Origin: Pasteurellaceae bacterium RH1A
GTDB lineage: Bacteria; Pseudomonadota; Gammaproteobacteria; Enterobacterales; Pasteurellaceae
DNA length: 55,581 nucleotides
Direction: 5' to 3'
NCBI GenBank assembly: GCA_012221805.1
Contig: CP015195.1
Location: 706,806-762,386, forward strand
The notes beneath the pieces are model-generated. The model ran no database searches. It had not been told where the DNA came from and saw only the letters and a program-made list of their open reading frames with translations. Below are positions 16,897 to 25,701 of this stretch, piece after piece. How positions within the stretch are numbered: the first letter of the stretch is position 1; every line of letters starts with the position of its first letter. Made by a program: the position numbers and the translations under genes.

Positions 16897-18186
16897 ATCA
16901 ATAGATTCAAAAAGTAATTCTATTTTTTCAACAATGCGTTTTTGTTCTTCGAGTGGTGGGAGTGGAAATAGAATTTCCAGTATATCGGTTCTAGAAATTC
17001 CTGGAATCATACTTTTAGCTACACCTTTTAATTTATCAATATAACTTGCTAAATAGAAGTATAAATATTTTTTATTTAGTATTTTAGATGTCGAAATAGC
17101 CATTATTTGACGAGCTATATGAGCTTTTTCTGCTTCTAAAAATAGCATTTCTCCAATAGTACCTTTACAGGTTATCAGTAAATCGCCTTTATTTGCAATC
17201 GTTGATGGATTATTTGTATAACGATTAATATCTAACTTTCCCTGAAAAAGATTACTTGCACCAGTGATATAGGGAATTCCTACATTTTCTTTTGAATACT
17301 GATCAGGCGTAAGATCTCTACCAGATTTCAATTCAATAATCTCTCCCAATCTCATCCAAGCCCAACTCTCCGGAATCTCAAAGGGCACTTCATCCTGAAT
17401 ACAACGCTCCACACCATCCGTGATCTCATAAGCTAAATTATCCCGAACCACAATCTCCGATTTTACCTTCGGTTTTTTCAATTTCTTTTCGGCAACCAAT
17501 CGCTCTTTCTCCGCCTGAATCCGTTGAATTAGCTGGCTTGCAGGTTCATCGGTCGGGCATTGCTCAGTCAGTTTTCCCTGAATCGCTGCCTGCAAAATCG
17601 ATTTTTTCAGCTGTTCAGGAAAGTTTTTGTTTAGAGCAGTTAGAGCTTGTTCCTTTTGGTCGTATTGGTCGATAAAGGGAAGTAACTCTTCGATTTTAGA
17701 GACTATACGGTGTTGTTCGTTGAGTGGGGGAAGACTAACCCAAATAGAATTCATATTTTCTTGATTCATTTTAGGTTGAGCTGTTCCACTGACATATTTA
17801 TGTAGATTCGTTGCATTTATAAAAAAACATAAATAATGAATACTTAATTTATTTGGCATTTGTAAAACATGAGCATGATTATTTACCCAATATTTACCAT
17901 TAGCAATAAAGGCTATTGGTTTTGTTCTTAATAATAAATTTGCCCCATCTTCACCAATTAGCAATAATTCTTCATTGAAAATATATTTATCTACTTTATC
18001 AATAACTCCTGAAGCCCCATAATAATCATAAACTTTTGCTAACTTATCTCTTTCTATTTTAGATAAAGGAACTCTATCGGCATCACGATTAATAACAATC
18101 TCCCCCAACCTCGCCCATACCCAGCTCTGCGGGATCTCAAAAGGCGGTTCGTCATTGGCATAAGGGGCTTTTCCAGAAGCTCTTGC
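16867..18186 (-). CDS. hsdS: Silent inverted HsdS copy lacking its 5' end
   Basis: Reading frame open from 18186 (just after a TAG at 18187-18189) to 16867, about 439 codons; the first usable start codon is a TTG at 18108. It begins inside the conserved stretch before TRD1 (EPPFEIPQSWVWARL) and has no N-terminal helix, ribosome site or promoter, so it looks like a storage cassette. It carries different TRDs from the forward gene: TRD1 with LGEIVINRDADRVPL and TRD2 with ELKSGRDLTPDQY. The central region is almost identical to the forward copy (IR2), and the end motif is PPLEEQKRIVEK. Inversion would place these TRDs behind the hsdS start. Confidence 0.85.
   Translation of the reverse strand, partial: ARASGKAPYANDEPPFEIPQSWVWARLGEIVINRDADRVPLSKIERDKLAKVYDYYGASGVIDKVDKYIFNEELLLIGEDGANLLLRTKPIAFIANGKYWVNNHAHVLQMPNKLSIHYLCFFINATNLHKYVSGTAQPKMNQENMNSIWVSLPPLNEQHRIVSKIEELLPFIDQYDQKEQALTALNKNFPEQLKKSILQAAIQGKLTEQCPTDEPASQLIQRIQAEKERLVAEKKLKKPKVKSEIVVRDNLAYEITDGVERCIQDEVPFEIPESWAWMRLGEIIELKSGRDLTPDQYSKENVGIPYITGASNLFQGKLDINRYTNNPSTIANKGDLLITCKGTIGEMLFLEAEKAHIARQIMAISTSKILNKKYLYFYLASYIDKLKGVAKSMIPGISRTDILEILFPLPPLEEQKRIVEKIELLFESIDSRVGILAHH
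16921..16967 (-). repeat. Inverted repeat IR3, right copy
   Basis: Inverted partner of 15884-15930; contains the shared block encoding LEEQKRIVEK. Confidence 0.8.
17361..17721 (-). repeat. Inverted repeat IR2, right copy
   Basis: Inverted partner of 15113-15473, same length. Mismatches cluster at its outer (higher-coordinate) end. Confidence 0.9.
18113..18172 (-). repeat. Inverted repeat IR1, right copy
   Basis: Inverted partner of 14631-14690, at the truncated 5' edge of the silent hsdS. Similarity ends near the place where the silent gene loses its reading frame. Confidence 0.75.
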
Positions 18187-18245
18187 CTACCATTCTTGGT
18201 TCGTAAATGGTAAGATTTAACTCACTTCAACCTTAGCAACAGACC

Positions 18246-18941
18246 ATGAAAGGCCTATTTATCCTCTTACAATTTTTCCTCCTCCTCACCCCGCTTACCT
18301 GGGCTGCCCAACGCCAAATCCAATGCAAGGTAGTGGGCATTAGCGATGGGGATACCCTGACCTGCCTCCACAACCGCAATCAGCTCAAGGTGCGGCTCCA
18401 GTATATTGATGCCCCGGAATCTGCCCAGCCCTTTGGTAATCGGGCCAAGCAGGCCCTGGCCTCCTATGCCTTTAAGAAGGAGGTTCGCTTGCTGGTTTCG
18501 GGCTATGATAAGTACCAACGCCTGTTGGCTGTGGTTTTTGACGAACGTAACCAGAATCTCAATTTAAAACTGGTAGAAGACGGTCTGGCCTGGGCCTATC
18601 GGCAAACCAAGCCCCTCTATAAGCAGGCAGAAGATCAGGCGAGGCAAAGAGGCTTGGGCTTATGGCGAGATCCTAATCCCATCAACCCTGCGGATTGGCG
18701 AAAAATATACCAAGACAAGCGGTCACATTCTGGCCCAAATTTGCAAAATCAATCTTCAAATCCCCCGCTTGTAGGCAGGGTGGACTGTTCAGTTAAGCTC
18801 TCTTGTGGCAAAATTGAACGCATGGGTGGGGACTATGCCCTGGCCAAACGTTACTTTGATCAATGCGGCTGGGCCGAAATGGACGGCAACCGTGATGGTA
18901 TTCCCTGCAACTCCCTCTATCGCAAGGCACAAAGAAGATGA
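18246..18941 (+). CDS. Secreted thermonuclease-like endonuclease with excalibur domain
   Basis: 231 aa. A signal peptide (hydrophobic run ILLQFFLLLTPL, cleavage after TWA) leads into a staphylococcal-nuclease domain (residues about 22-155) with the calcium/active-site pattern DGDTL, VRLQYIDAPES and YDKYQRLLAVV. The C-terminal excalibur motif ends in DGNRDGIPC, a Ca2+-binding DxDxDG loop. It probably degrades DNA or RNA in the periplasm or outside the cell. The stop codon overlaps the start of csdA by 4 bp (ATGA), so the two are translationally coupled. Confidence 0.85.
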   Translation: MKGLFILLQFFLLLTPLTWAAQRQIQCKVVGISDGDTLTCLHNRNQLKVRLQYIDAPESAQPFGNRAKQALASYAFKKEVRLLVSGYDKYQRLLAVVFDERNQNLNLKLVEDGLAWAYRQTKPLYKQAEDQARQRGLGLWRDPNPINPADWRKIYQDKRSHSGPNLQNQSSNPPLVGRVDCSVKLSCGKIERMGGDYALAKRYFDQCGWAEMDGNRDGIPCNSLYRKAQRR

Positions 18942-20125
18942 TAAATAGCCAATTTCGCAGCCACTTTCCCTTTTTCCAAGCCCAGCCGGATTGGGCTTAT
19001 TTGGACTCGGCTGCCACCACCCTCAAGCCTCAAATCCTGCTAGAGGCCACCAGCCTCTTTTATGCCTCGGCCGGCTCTGTCCACCGCAGCCAGTACGATC
19101 TGCCCCAAACTCAGGCCTATGAAGAAGCCCGGGCCCTGGTGGCCAAGCGTTTTAATGTGGAGGCCAAGGAGGCGGTGATCTGGACCAGCGGCACCACCCA
19201 GGCCCTCAACACCGTGGCCTATGGGCTGGAGCATAGCCTAGGAGCGGATGATGAAATTATCATCACCGTGGCCGAACACCACGCTAACTTTATCCCTTGG
19301 CAGCAGTTGGCCCAGCGGACAGGCGCCAAGCTTGTAGTACTTCCCTTAAATGAGCATTACCAACTGGAAGCCTCTACCCTGCAAGCAGCCCTCTCAGCCA
19401 AAACCAAGATTGTGGCCTTTAATCTGGTGTCTAACGTAACCGGCATTCGCCAGCCTGCCGAAAAACTTATTCCCATCATTCGCCAGCATTCTCCAGCCAA
19501 GATCGTGCTGGATCTGGCCCAGGCCGTCTGCACCGAGCAGGTGGATGTCCAGGCCCTAGGTGCCGACTTCTACGCCTTTTCTGCCCATAAGATCTACGGC
19601 CCAACGGGCGTGGGCGTGCTCATGGGCAACTTGCAAAGTTTACAGGCCTTAGGCCCGCTTGTTTTTGGCGGGAAGATGTTGGAAGATGTTACAGAAAGCC
19701 AACTCACCCTAGCAGACCTGCCCTATCGTTTGGAAGCCGGAACCCCCAATATCGCCGGCATTATCGGCTTTGGGGCGGTGCTCAAGTGGCTGGAGGGCTG
19801 GGATCTGTCTGCTCTTAATCAAGGCTTGTACCAATTGGTGGAGACTACCTACAAGCGGTTAAAAACCTACCCAAACCTGCAAATTCTAGGCTCAGGCGGT
19901 TCAACCATGAGTTTTACGATTGAAGGCCAGCACCCGGCCGACATTGCCAGTATCCTGGCCGAGCAGGGGGTAGCCATTCGCCAAGGCCAACATTGTGCCC
20001 AACCTTATTTGCGTTATTTGGCCCAAAGCGGTACATTACGCCTATCATTGGCCCACTACAACAGCCCGGCCGATGTGGAACAATTTTTCAAGGCCCTCGA
20101 TCTGGCCCTCGATCTACTGGCATAA
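18938..20125 (+). CDS. csdA: Cysteine desulfurase, CsdA type
   Basis: PLP enzyme taking sulfur from cysteine as a protein persulfide, leaving alanine; group II (CsdA/SufS-like). 395 aa. The N-terminus has YLDSAATTLKP, the PLP lysine lies in SAHKIYGPTG near residue 217, and the persulfide cysteine in GQHCAQP near 352. No csdE or suf genes are adjacent, so CsdA versus SufS rests on similarity alone; LDSAATTLKP and GTPNIAG favour CsdA. Overlaps the upstream nuclease gene by 4 bp and precedes pepD by 12 bp. Confidence 0.88.
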   Translation: MINSQFRSHFPFFQAQPDWAYLDSAATTLKPQILLEATSLFYASAGSVHRSQYDLPQTQAYEEARALVAKRFNVEAKEAVIWTSGTTQALNTVAYGLEHSLGADDEIIITVAEHHANFIPWQQLAQRTGAKLVVLPLNEHYQLEASTLQAALSAKTKIVAFNLVSNVTGIRQPAEKLIPIIRQHSPAKIVLDLAQAVCTEQVDVQALGADFYAFSAHKIYGPTGVGVLMGNLQSLQALGPLVFGGKMLEDVTESQLTLADLPYRLEAGTPNIAGIIGFGAVLKWLEGWDLSALNQGLYQLVETTYKRLKTYPNLQILGSGGSTMSFTIEGQHPADIASILAEQGVAIRQGQHCAQPYLRYLAQSGTLRLSLAHYNSPADVEQFFKALDLALDLLA

Positions 20126-20137
20126 CAAGGAGCTTTT

Positions 20138-21595
20138 ATGTCTGAAATTTCTACCCTTTCCCCCCAACTTCTCTGGCAATGGTTCGACAAGATCTGTGCC
20201 ATCCCTCACCCTTCTTATCACGAGGAAGAAATCGCCCACTTTATTGTCGATTGGGCCAAGTCTAAAAACCTTTGGGTTGAACGTGACAGCACGGGTAATA
20301 TCCTGATTCGCAAGCCTGCTACACCAGGCATGGAAAAGTGCCAAAAAGTCGCCCTCCAAGCCCACTTGGATATGGTTCCTCAAGCCAACGAAGGTACACA
20401 ACACGACTTCACCAAAGACCCCATTCAACCCTACATTGACGGCGACTGGGTCAAGGCCAGAGGCACAACCCTGGGGGCTGACAACGGTATTGGCCTAGCC
20501 TCCTGCTTGGCCGTGTTGGATGCGGATGATTTGGCCCACCCTGATTTAGAAGTCCTCCTGACCATGACCGAAGAAGCCGGCATGGAAGGGGCCTTGGGGC
20601 TTCAGGCCAACTGGTTGCAGTCTGACATCATGATCAACACTGACACCGAAGACAATGGTGAGATCTACATCGGCTGTGCCGGTGGGGAAGATGGCAATCT
20701 TGAATTGCCGATTGTGTATGAAGCCAATCGCTTTGACCAGGCCCTACAAGTCCGCCTCAAGGGCCTCAATGGCGGGCATTCGGGCTGCGACATCCACACC
20801 ACCCGGGCCAATGCCATCAAATTATTGGCTCGGGTCTTGGCTGAGGTGAAGAACCAAGTTGAGGTACAGATTGCTGACATCCGTGGTGGTTCTGTCCGCA
20901 ATGCCATCCCACGGGAAGCGGTGGTTACCTTGGCTTTTTCTGCAAAAAATCGGGAAAAATTGACCGCTTGCTTGAGTGAGATGGAAGCCGAACTTAAAGC
21001 TGAGCTGGCCCTGGCCGAGCCAAATTTACACCTTGTATTGGAAGATGCGGCCAGCCCTGAGCAGGTCTTTGACAAAATCACCAGCGATAAGACCATCCAG
21101 CTTCTCAACGTCTTACCTAATGGTGTGATTCGCAACAGTGATGTGGTCAAAGATGTGGTGGAAACCTCTCTCAGTGCCGGGATTTTAGAGATTCGCAACA
21201 ACCGTGTGCGGGTTAATATCCTCCTCCGCTCCCTGATTGAAAGCGGCAAGGCCGATGTCCGCAGCCGTTTAACTTCATTGGCGGAATTGGTGGGGGCAGA
21301 AGCTGTCTTCTCTGGTTCCTACCCAGGCTGGGAGCCAGATCGCCACTCCAAGATTACCCCGCTGACCAAGCAGATCTACGATCAGATCTTGGGCTATGAA
21401 GCTCAAATTAAGGTTATCCATGCAGGCCTAGAATGTGGTTTGATCAAGAAGGTCTATCCAAATATGGACTTGGTCTCCATCGGCCCAACCATCCGCAATG
21501 CCCACTCACCAGATGAGAAGGTGCATATCCCGGCGGTGGCCATTTATTGGGAACTCTTGACCCAGATTTTGGCTCAAGTGCCAGCTCAAGCCTAA
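20138..21595 (+). CDS. pepD: Aminoacyl-histidine dipeptidase PepD
   Basis: Cytosolic zinc dipeptidase (M20C, peptidase D/carnosinase type) cleaving Xaa-His and other dipeptides. 485 aa, the normal size. Metal ligands are visible in LQAHLDMVP (near residue 77), [17 protein letters not shown] (near 148) and NTDTED, and a late His in [15 protein letters not shown] lies 7 nt before the ATG. Probably one transcript with csdA, ending at the symmetric terminator at 21601. Confidence 0.94.
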   Translation: MSEISTLSPQLLWQWFDKICAIPHPSYHEEEIAHFIVDWAKSKNLWVERDSTGNILIRKPATPGMEKCQKVALQAHLDMVPQANEGTQHDFTKDPIQPYIDGDWVKARGTTLGADNGIGLASCLAVLDADDLAHPDLEVLLTMTEEAGMEGALGLQANWLQSDIMINTDTEDNGEIYIGCAGGEDGNLELPIVYEANRFDQALQVRLKGLNGGHSGCDIHTTRANAIKLLARVLAEVKNQVEVQIADIRGGSVRNAIPREAVVTLAFSAKNREKLTACLSEMEAELKAELALAEPNLHLVLEDAASPEQVFDKITSDKTIQLLNVLPNGVIRNSDVVKDVVETSLSAGILEIRNNRVRVNILLRSLIESGKADVRSRLTSLAELVGAEAVFSGSYPGWEPDRHSKITPLTKQIYDQILGYEAQIKVIHAGLECGLIKKVYPNMDLVSIGPTIRNAHSPDEKVHIPAVAIYWELLTQILAQVPAQA

Positions 21596-21600
21596 CAAGA

Positions 21601-21626
21601 AAAAAAGCCCCAAACGGGGCTTTTTT
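21601..21626. terminator. Bidirectional terminator pepD/kbp
   Basis: AAAAAAGCCCC-AAAC-GGGGCTTTTTT is symmetric, so it can end both pepD (+) and kbp (-) transcripts. Confidence 0.9.
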
Positions 21627-21632
21627 ATACGA

Positions 21633-22076
21633 TTATAAACCTTTCGGAATACGAATTTTTTGACCAGGGAAGATCTTGTTCTCGTCCTTGATCACTTCCT
21701 TGTTGGCTTCTACAATGGCCTTGTATTTGGCGCCATTGCCGTAGGCCTTGGTGGCGATTTCCCAAAGCGTGTCGCCCTTTTGAATCACATAGAACTCATC
21801 ATCGCCTGCAACTTGTTCGCCATTGGCAACAGCCACATTATCCACCTTCACTTCGCTAATGCCTGCAATGTTGCCAGCCATTAAGATGGCCTTTTCAAGT
21901 GCGCTGGCATCTGTCGCCGTGCCTGAAATATTGGCCACACCGTTTTCCACGGTTACTTGCACATTTTCCACACCAGGGTTGTCTTGGTTTAAGTGTTCAG
22001 TGACGGCTTTTGACGCATCTTCTTCTTTGCTAAATAATTTGCGACCGATGTCGCCAACAAAATCAAATAGACCCAT
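21633..22076 (-). CDS. kbp: BON-LysM protein, potassium-binding Kbp (YgaU) homologue
   Basis: 147 aa. An N-terminal GLFDFVGDIGRKLF, a BON domain (residues about 25-85: VENGVANISGTATD) and a C-terminal LysM domain (QKGDTLWEIATKAYGNGAKYKAI..IFPGQKIRIP) match E. coli Kbp/YgaU (149 aa), a cytoplasmic K+ sensor. The start at 22076 is preferred over upstream codons because homologues begin MGLF and GAGG sits 8 nt before it. Convergent with pepD. Confidence 0.88.
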   Translation of the reverse strand: MGLFDFVGDIGRKLFSKEEDASKAVTEHLNQDNPGVENVQVTVENGVANISGTATDASALEKAILMAGNIAGISEVKVDNVAVANGEQVAGDDEFYVIQKGDTLWEIATKAYGNGAKYKAIVEANKEVIKDENKIFPGQKIRIPKGL

Positions 22077-22289
22077 GTTTAAATCCTCTTTAACGAAATA
22101 ATGACTTGCAAAATGAGCAAGCGGTTGGTTAGACCTGATTTCTTGCAAAAAGTTGCAGACAGTGAAATCAGCACAGGGGGCGATTTTATGCTAAAATCTG
22201 TCGGATTTCCATTCTCTTTGCGAGAAGCTGGTTTGATTTGCAAATTTTGGCGGGTTTTGCCCCGCTTGTAGCTTAAATAAGGATAAACT

Positions 22290-23660
22290 ATGACCAAACA
22301 TTATGATTACGTCGCCATCGGCGGCGGCAGTGGTGGGATCGCCTCCATCAACCGTGCGGCCAGCTATGGCAAGAAATGTGCCATTATTGAAGCCAAACAC
22401 CTGGGCGGTACCTGTGTAAACGTGGGCTGCGTGCCGAAAAAAGTGATGTTTTATGGTGCCCAAGTAGCCGAAGCCATCCACCGCTATGCCCCTGACTATG
22501 GCTTTGATGTGGAGGTGAAAAACTTCGACTATGCCAAATTGGTTGAAAGCCGTCAGGCCTACATTAGCCGTATCCACACCTCTTACGGTAATGTGCTAGG
22601 TAAAAACCAGGTGGATGTGATTAAGGGCTTCGGTAAATTTATCGACAAAAACACCCTGGAAGTTACCCTGGAAGATGGCTCAACAGAAACCATCACAGCC
22701 GAGCATATCCTGATTGCCACAGGCGGCCGTCCAGCCCGTCCTAACATTCCAGGCACAGAACACGGAATTGACTCTGACGGTGTCTTTGCCCTAGACAAAC
22801 TGCCGAAGAGTGTGGCCATTGCAGGGGCGGGCTACATTGCCGTGGAACTGGCCGGCGTGCTTAACAGCCTGGGCGTGGAAACCCACCTCTTTGTTCGCCA
22901 ACACGCCCCACTGCGGAATCAAGACCCGCTTATCGTGGAAACCTTGGTTGAGGTCTTGGCCCAAGATGGCATTACCCTCCATACTCAAGCTCTGCCAAAA
23001 GAATTGGTCAAAAATGCTGATGGTAGCATCACCTTTAAACTAGAAGATGGCCGTGAACAAACCACCGAAACCTTTGTCTGGGCCATCGGCCGGGAGCCGG
23101 CCACCGATAAGATCGGCCTGGAAAAGGTGGGTGTGGAAACCAACAGCCGTGGTTTTATCAAGGTGGACAAGTTCCAAAATACCAACGTACCAGGCATTTA
23201 TGCCGTGGGCGATATTATTGAAGGCGGGATTGAGCTGACCCCTGTGGCCGTAGCTGCGGGCCGCCGCTTGTCCGAACGTCTCTTTAACAATAAGCCAAAC
23301 GAGCATTTAGACTATAATCTAGTGCCGACCGTGGTCTTTAGCCACCCGCCAATCGGCACAGTGGGCTTAACCGAACCTCAAGCCATTGAGCAATATGGGG
23401 CGGAAAATGTGAAGGTTTATAAATCGTCCTTCACAGCCATGTACACTGCCGTTACCCAACACCGCCAACCTTGCCGCATGAAGCTAGTCTGCGTTGGCCC
23501 AGAGGAAAAAGTGGTTGGCCTACACGGCATTGGCTTTGGCGTGGATGAAATGATCCAGGGCTTTGCAGTGGCCATTAAGATGGGGGCGACCAAGGCAGAC
23601 TTTGATAACACGGTGGCCATTCACCCAACAGGCTCGGAAGAGTTTGTGACCATGCGTTAA
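22290..23660 (+). CDS. gor: Glutathione reductase
   Basis: FAD-dependent, NADPH-using disulfide reductase keeping glutathione reduced. 456 aa. The FAD-binding GGGSGG is near residue 10, the redox-active pair lies in [12 protein letters not shown] (Cys 42 and 47), the NADPH fold starts at [11 protein letters not shown], and the C-terminal active-site His is in IHPTGSEEF. Single gene with its own terminator at 23676. Confidence 0.95.
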   Translation: MTKHYDYVAIGGGSGGIASINRAASYGKKCAIIEAKHLGGTCVNVGCVPKKVMFYGAQVAEAIHRYAPDYGFDVEVKNFDYAKLVESRQAYISRIHTSYGNVLGKNQVDVIKGFGKFIDKNTLEVTLEDGSTETITAEHILIATGGRPARPNIPGTEHGIDSDGVFALDKLPKSVAIAGAGYIAVELAGVLNSLGVETHLFVRQHAPLRNQDPLIVETLVEVLAQDGITLHTQALPKELVKNADGSITFKLEDGREQTTETFVWAIGREPATDKIGLEKVGVETNSRGFIKVDKFQNTNVPGIYAVGDIIEGGIELTPVAVAAGRRLSERLFNNKPNEHLDYNLVPTVVFSHPPIGTVGLTEPQAIEQYGAENVKVYKSSFTAMYTAVTQHRQPCRMKLVCVGPEEKVVGLHGIGFGVDEMIQGFAVAIKMGATKADFDNTVAIHPTGSEEFVTMR

Positions 23661-23675
23661 GCAAGTTTTTGAAAG

Positions 23676-23713
23676 GGCGAGAGTATATGTTGCTATATAC
23701 TCTCGCTTTTTTG
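23676..23713 (+). terminator. Terminator of gor
   Basis: GCGAGAGTATAT and TATATACTCTCGC form a 12-bp stem followed by TTTTTT. Confidence 0.9.
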
Positions 23714-23810
23714 TTTCAGCCCCAAAACCCACCCATTATTTGATTTCCCATAAGGAAATGCTTTATCACCTCCTTTTATAATAGCCCTCCTTTTACCAGC
23801 GCCATACGAG

Positions 23811-25552
23811 ATGAGGGATATGACAACACCATTAAAATACGCTTGCTTGGTTGATATTCAGGGCCGCCTGTTTGAATGGGAAGATGAGGCCGGCAAACGC
23901 TTTTTGGCCAGCTTTAAGCAGCTTATCGGCTATGCCCAGGCCCTGCTGGCCTCTAGCTATCCTGCCCTAACCTTTTTCTATCAGTTAGAAAATGAAAGTC
24001 AGTGGTATCAAATTTGGTTGCGGAGAAATCAAGACGGCCTGGCCCTCTTTAAGGCTGAGGCAGTTGAGCTGCCCTTTAATTTGAGCAAGCGGGAGTTGGA
24101 AATCCTTACCCTCCTAAGCAGCGGTTTGAGCAACACGGAAATCGCCCAGCAGCTCTTTATTAGTGAACGGACGGTAGCCAAGCACGTTGAGCATATTTTT
24201 GAGAAAACCGCCATCGACAACCGCACCGTCCTGGCTGTCTTTGCCCATAAGCAGCACCTCTGCTGCCTGCCTACCCCCGGCCAACTTAGCCAATCCATTT
24301 TGGTCAGCTTTGAAATTGAACAGCTAGCCCAAAATTTGCCAAAAAAACCAACATTTAGCCCGCTTGTTCAACGCCAGGCCCGGCCGATTGTGATTGGCGT
24401 GCCCTATGTAGAAGAGGGAATTGGGCAAATTGACACCAAGGAGCTACTCAAGGGAACACAACTTGCCATTGAAAACCTCAACCGTCAGGGCGGGATTAAG
24501 GGGCGCTTGGTGGAAATGGAGGCAGTGGGCTTTTGTGTGGAGGATAAGGCCAGCATTGAGAGGGCCTATCATCAGCTCTTCGAGCGGGAAGTGGATGCCA
24601 TTTCCACCAGCTACGCCTGCTATTCGCCCGACATTCACGAACTGATTGCCAGCCGGGGTATCCCTTATTTGCATATCGCCACCCACAGCGGTTCGGACAA
24701 GCGTTCCCAACACCTTCCCCAAGAAACCATTGATAATATCTTCCAGGTCTGTGCCAGCGATATTCACTATGGCTCGGGCGTATTCCGCTTCCTGCAAGCC
24801 TTTGCCCAGCATTACCCGCAACTACTGAAGGAAAAAAGGCTCTTGCTTATTCGGGTCAAGTGGCAACGGATCGATATTGGCCTTGCAAAATTAATCCAAG
24901 ATCTGACCGCTTTACATTGGTCGGTGGAGGTGATTGAATTGGATGAGCAATCGCCCGCTGCCTTTGCCTATGCCCTGCAACAGATCCACCACTACGACCC
25001 AACCCTGATTGTCCTGGCTTCTTATTTTGCCGAGGATATTGTCGCTCTCTATCAGGCCTTTATAAGCCAGCCCATCAATGCGGTGATTTATAGCATTTAT
25101 GCACCGTCCGCCTTTCTGCCTCAAGAACAACCCTGCGAAGGGGTTCTCTGGTCAACCACTAGCGGCCTGAGCAATAACCATCTGGGCCAGCAGTTCGTCC
25201 AGCAATACCAGGCCTTTTTCGGCCATCAACCCACCTATTCCCAGGCTTCTATTGCCTATGATCAGGTACAAATCCTAGCCAATGCCTGGAAAAACAGCAT
25301 TTCCCCCGGGCATTTAAGGATGTGCTTACTGGCATTCGCTCCCAGCCCTATCACGGGGTCAATGGCACGTATTTCTTTGGTACAGAGGGGCAAACGGGGC
25401 TGACCTATCCAGACAATACGCTCGATCTTTCCATCAGCCAACCCCACCTGATCTACCAAGTCCAACAGGGCAGAAGTGCAGTTATCGCCCCAAGTTTGTT
25501 TGCCCAAAGTGAATTTGTGCTGCCTAAATGGTTTGACCTAAAAAGAAACTAG
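23811..25552 (+). pseudogene. LuxR-type HTH fused to type I periplasmic-binding-protein domain, frameshifted regulator
   Basis: About 580 aa when repaired. Residues 1-85 are an unrecognised N-terminal region. Residues 88-146 are a LuxR/GerE helix-turn-helix (LSKRELEILTLLSSGLSNTEIA..ERTVAKHVEHIF). From about 192 to the end is a fold like AmiC/UrtA/LivJ binding proteins (IGVPYVEEG, GTQLAIENLNRQGGIKGR, YSQASIAYDQVQIL). There is no signal peptide, so the sensor half would be cytoplasmic: a one-component regulator. It sits directly before torY-torZ, so control of that operon by a small ligand is inferred. The frame breaks at a C5 run (25303-25307): from 23811 it stops at 25403, while the true C-terminus (HGVNGTYFFG..LPKWFDLK) lies in the next frame to 25552. 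An alternative ATG is at 23820. Confidence 0.75.
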
Positions 25553-25562
25553 AACCTCTCCA

Positions 25563-25599
25563 TTATTTGATCTGGATCTAACTTGGCTCCAGATCTAAC
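25563..25599. promoter_or_regulatory. Dyad and direct repeats upstream of torY
   Basis: GATCTGGA-N11-TCCAGATC (25569-25595) is a perfect 8-bp-arm dyad, overlapping two GATCTAAC direct repeats (25575, 25592) spaced 17 bp. Just before it, CCATTATTTGAT (ending 25571) repeats a sequence also found upstream of the regulator gene (ending 23745). Candidate operator of the LuxR-PBP regulator; the dyad could alternatively form a hairpin after that gene. Confidence 0.5.
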
Positions 25600-25701
25600 C
25601 CAAAATACGTATTTTTACTTATTGTCCCCACCTGCCCAGCCCTTAAAATACCCCACATGATACCTATTTTTAATTAGAAAAATTTTTTTGGAGTGTATGA
25701 A

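Noticed and set aside
20665..21249. 194-aa reverse open frame inside pepD
   Set aside because: Shadow of pepD in the opposite strand, with no start signal or family match; the same holds for reverse frames inside scrR, the acyl-CoA ligase and groEL.
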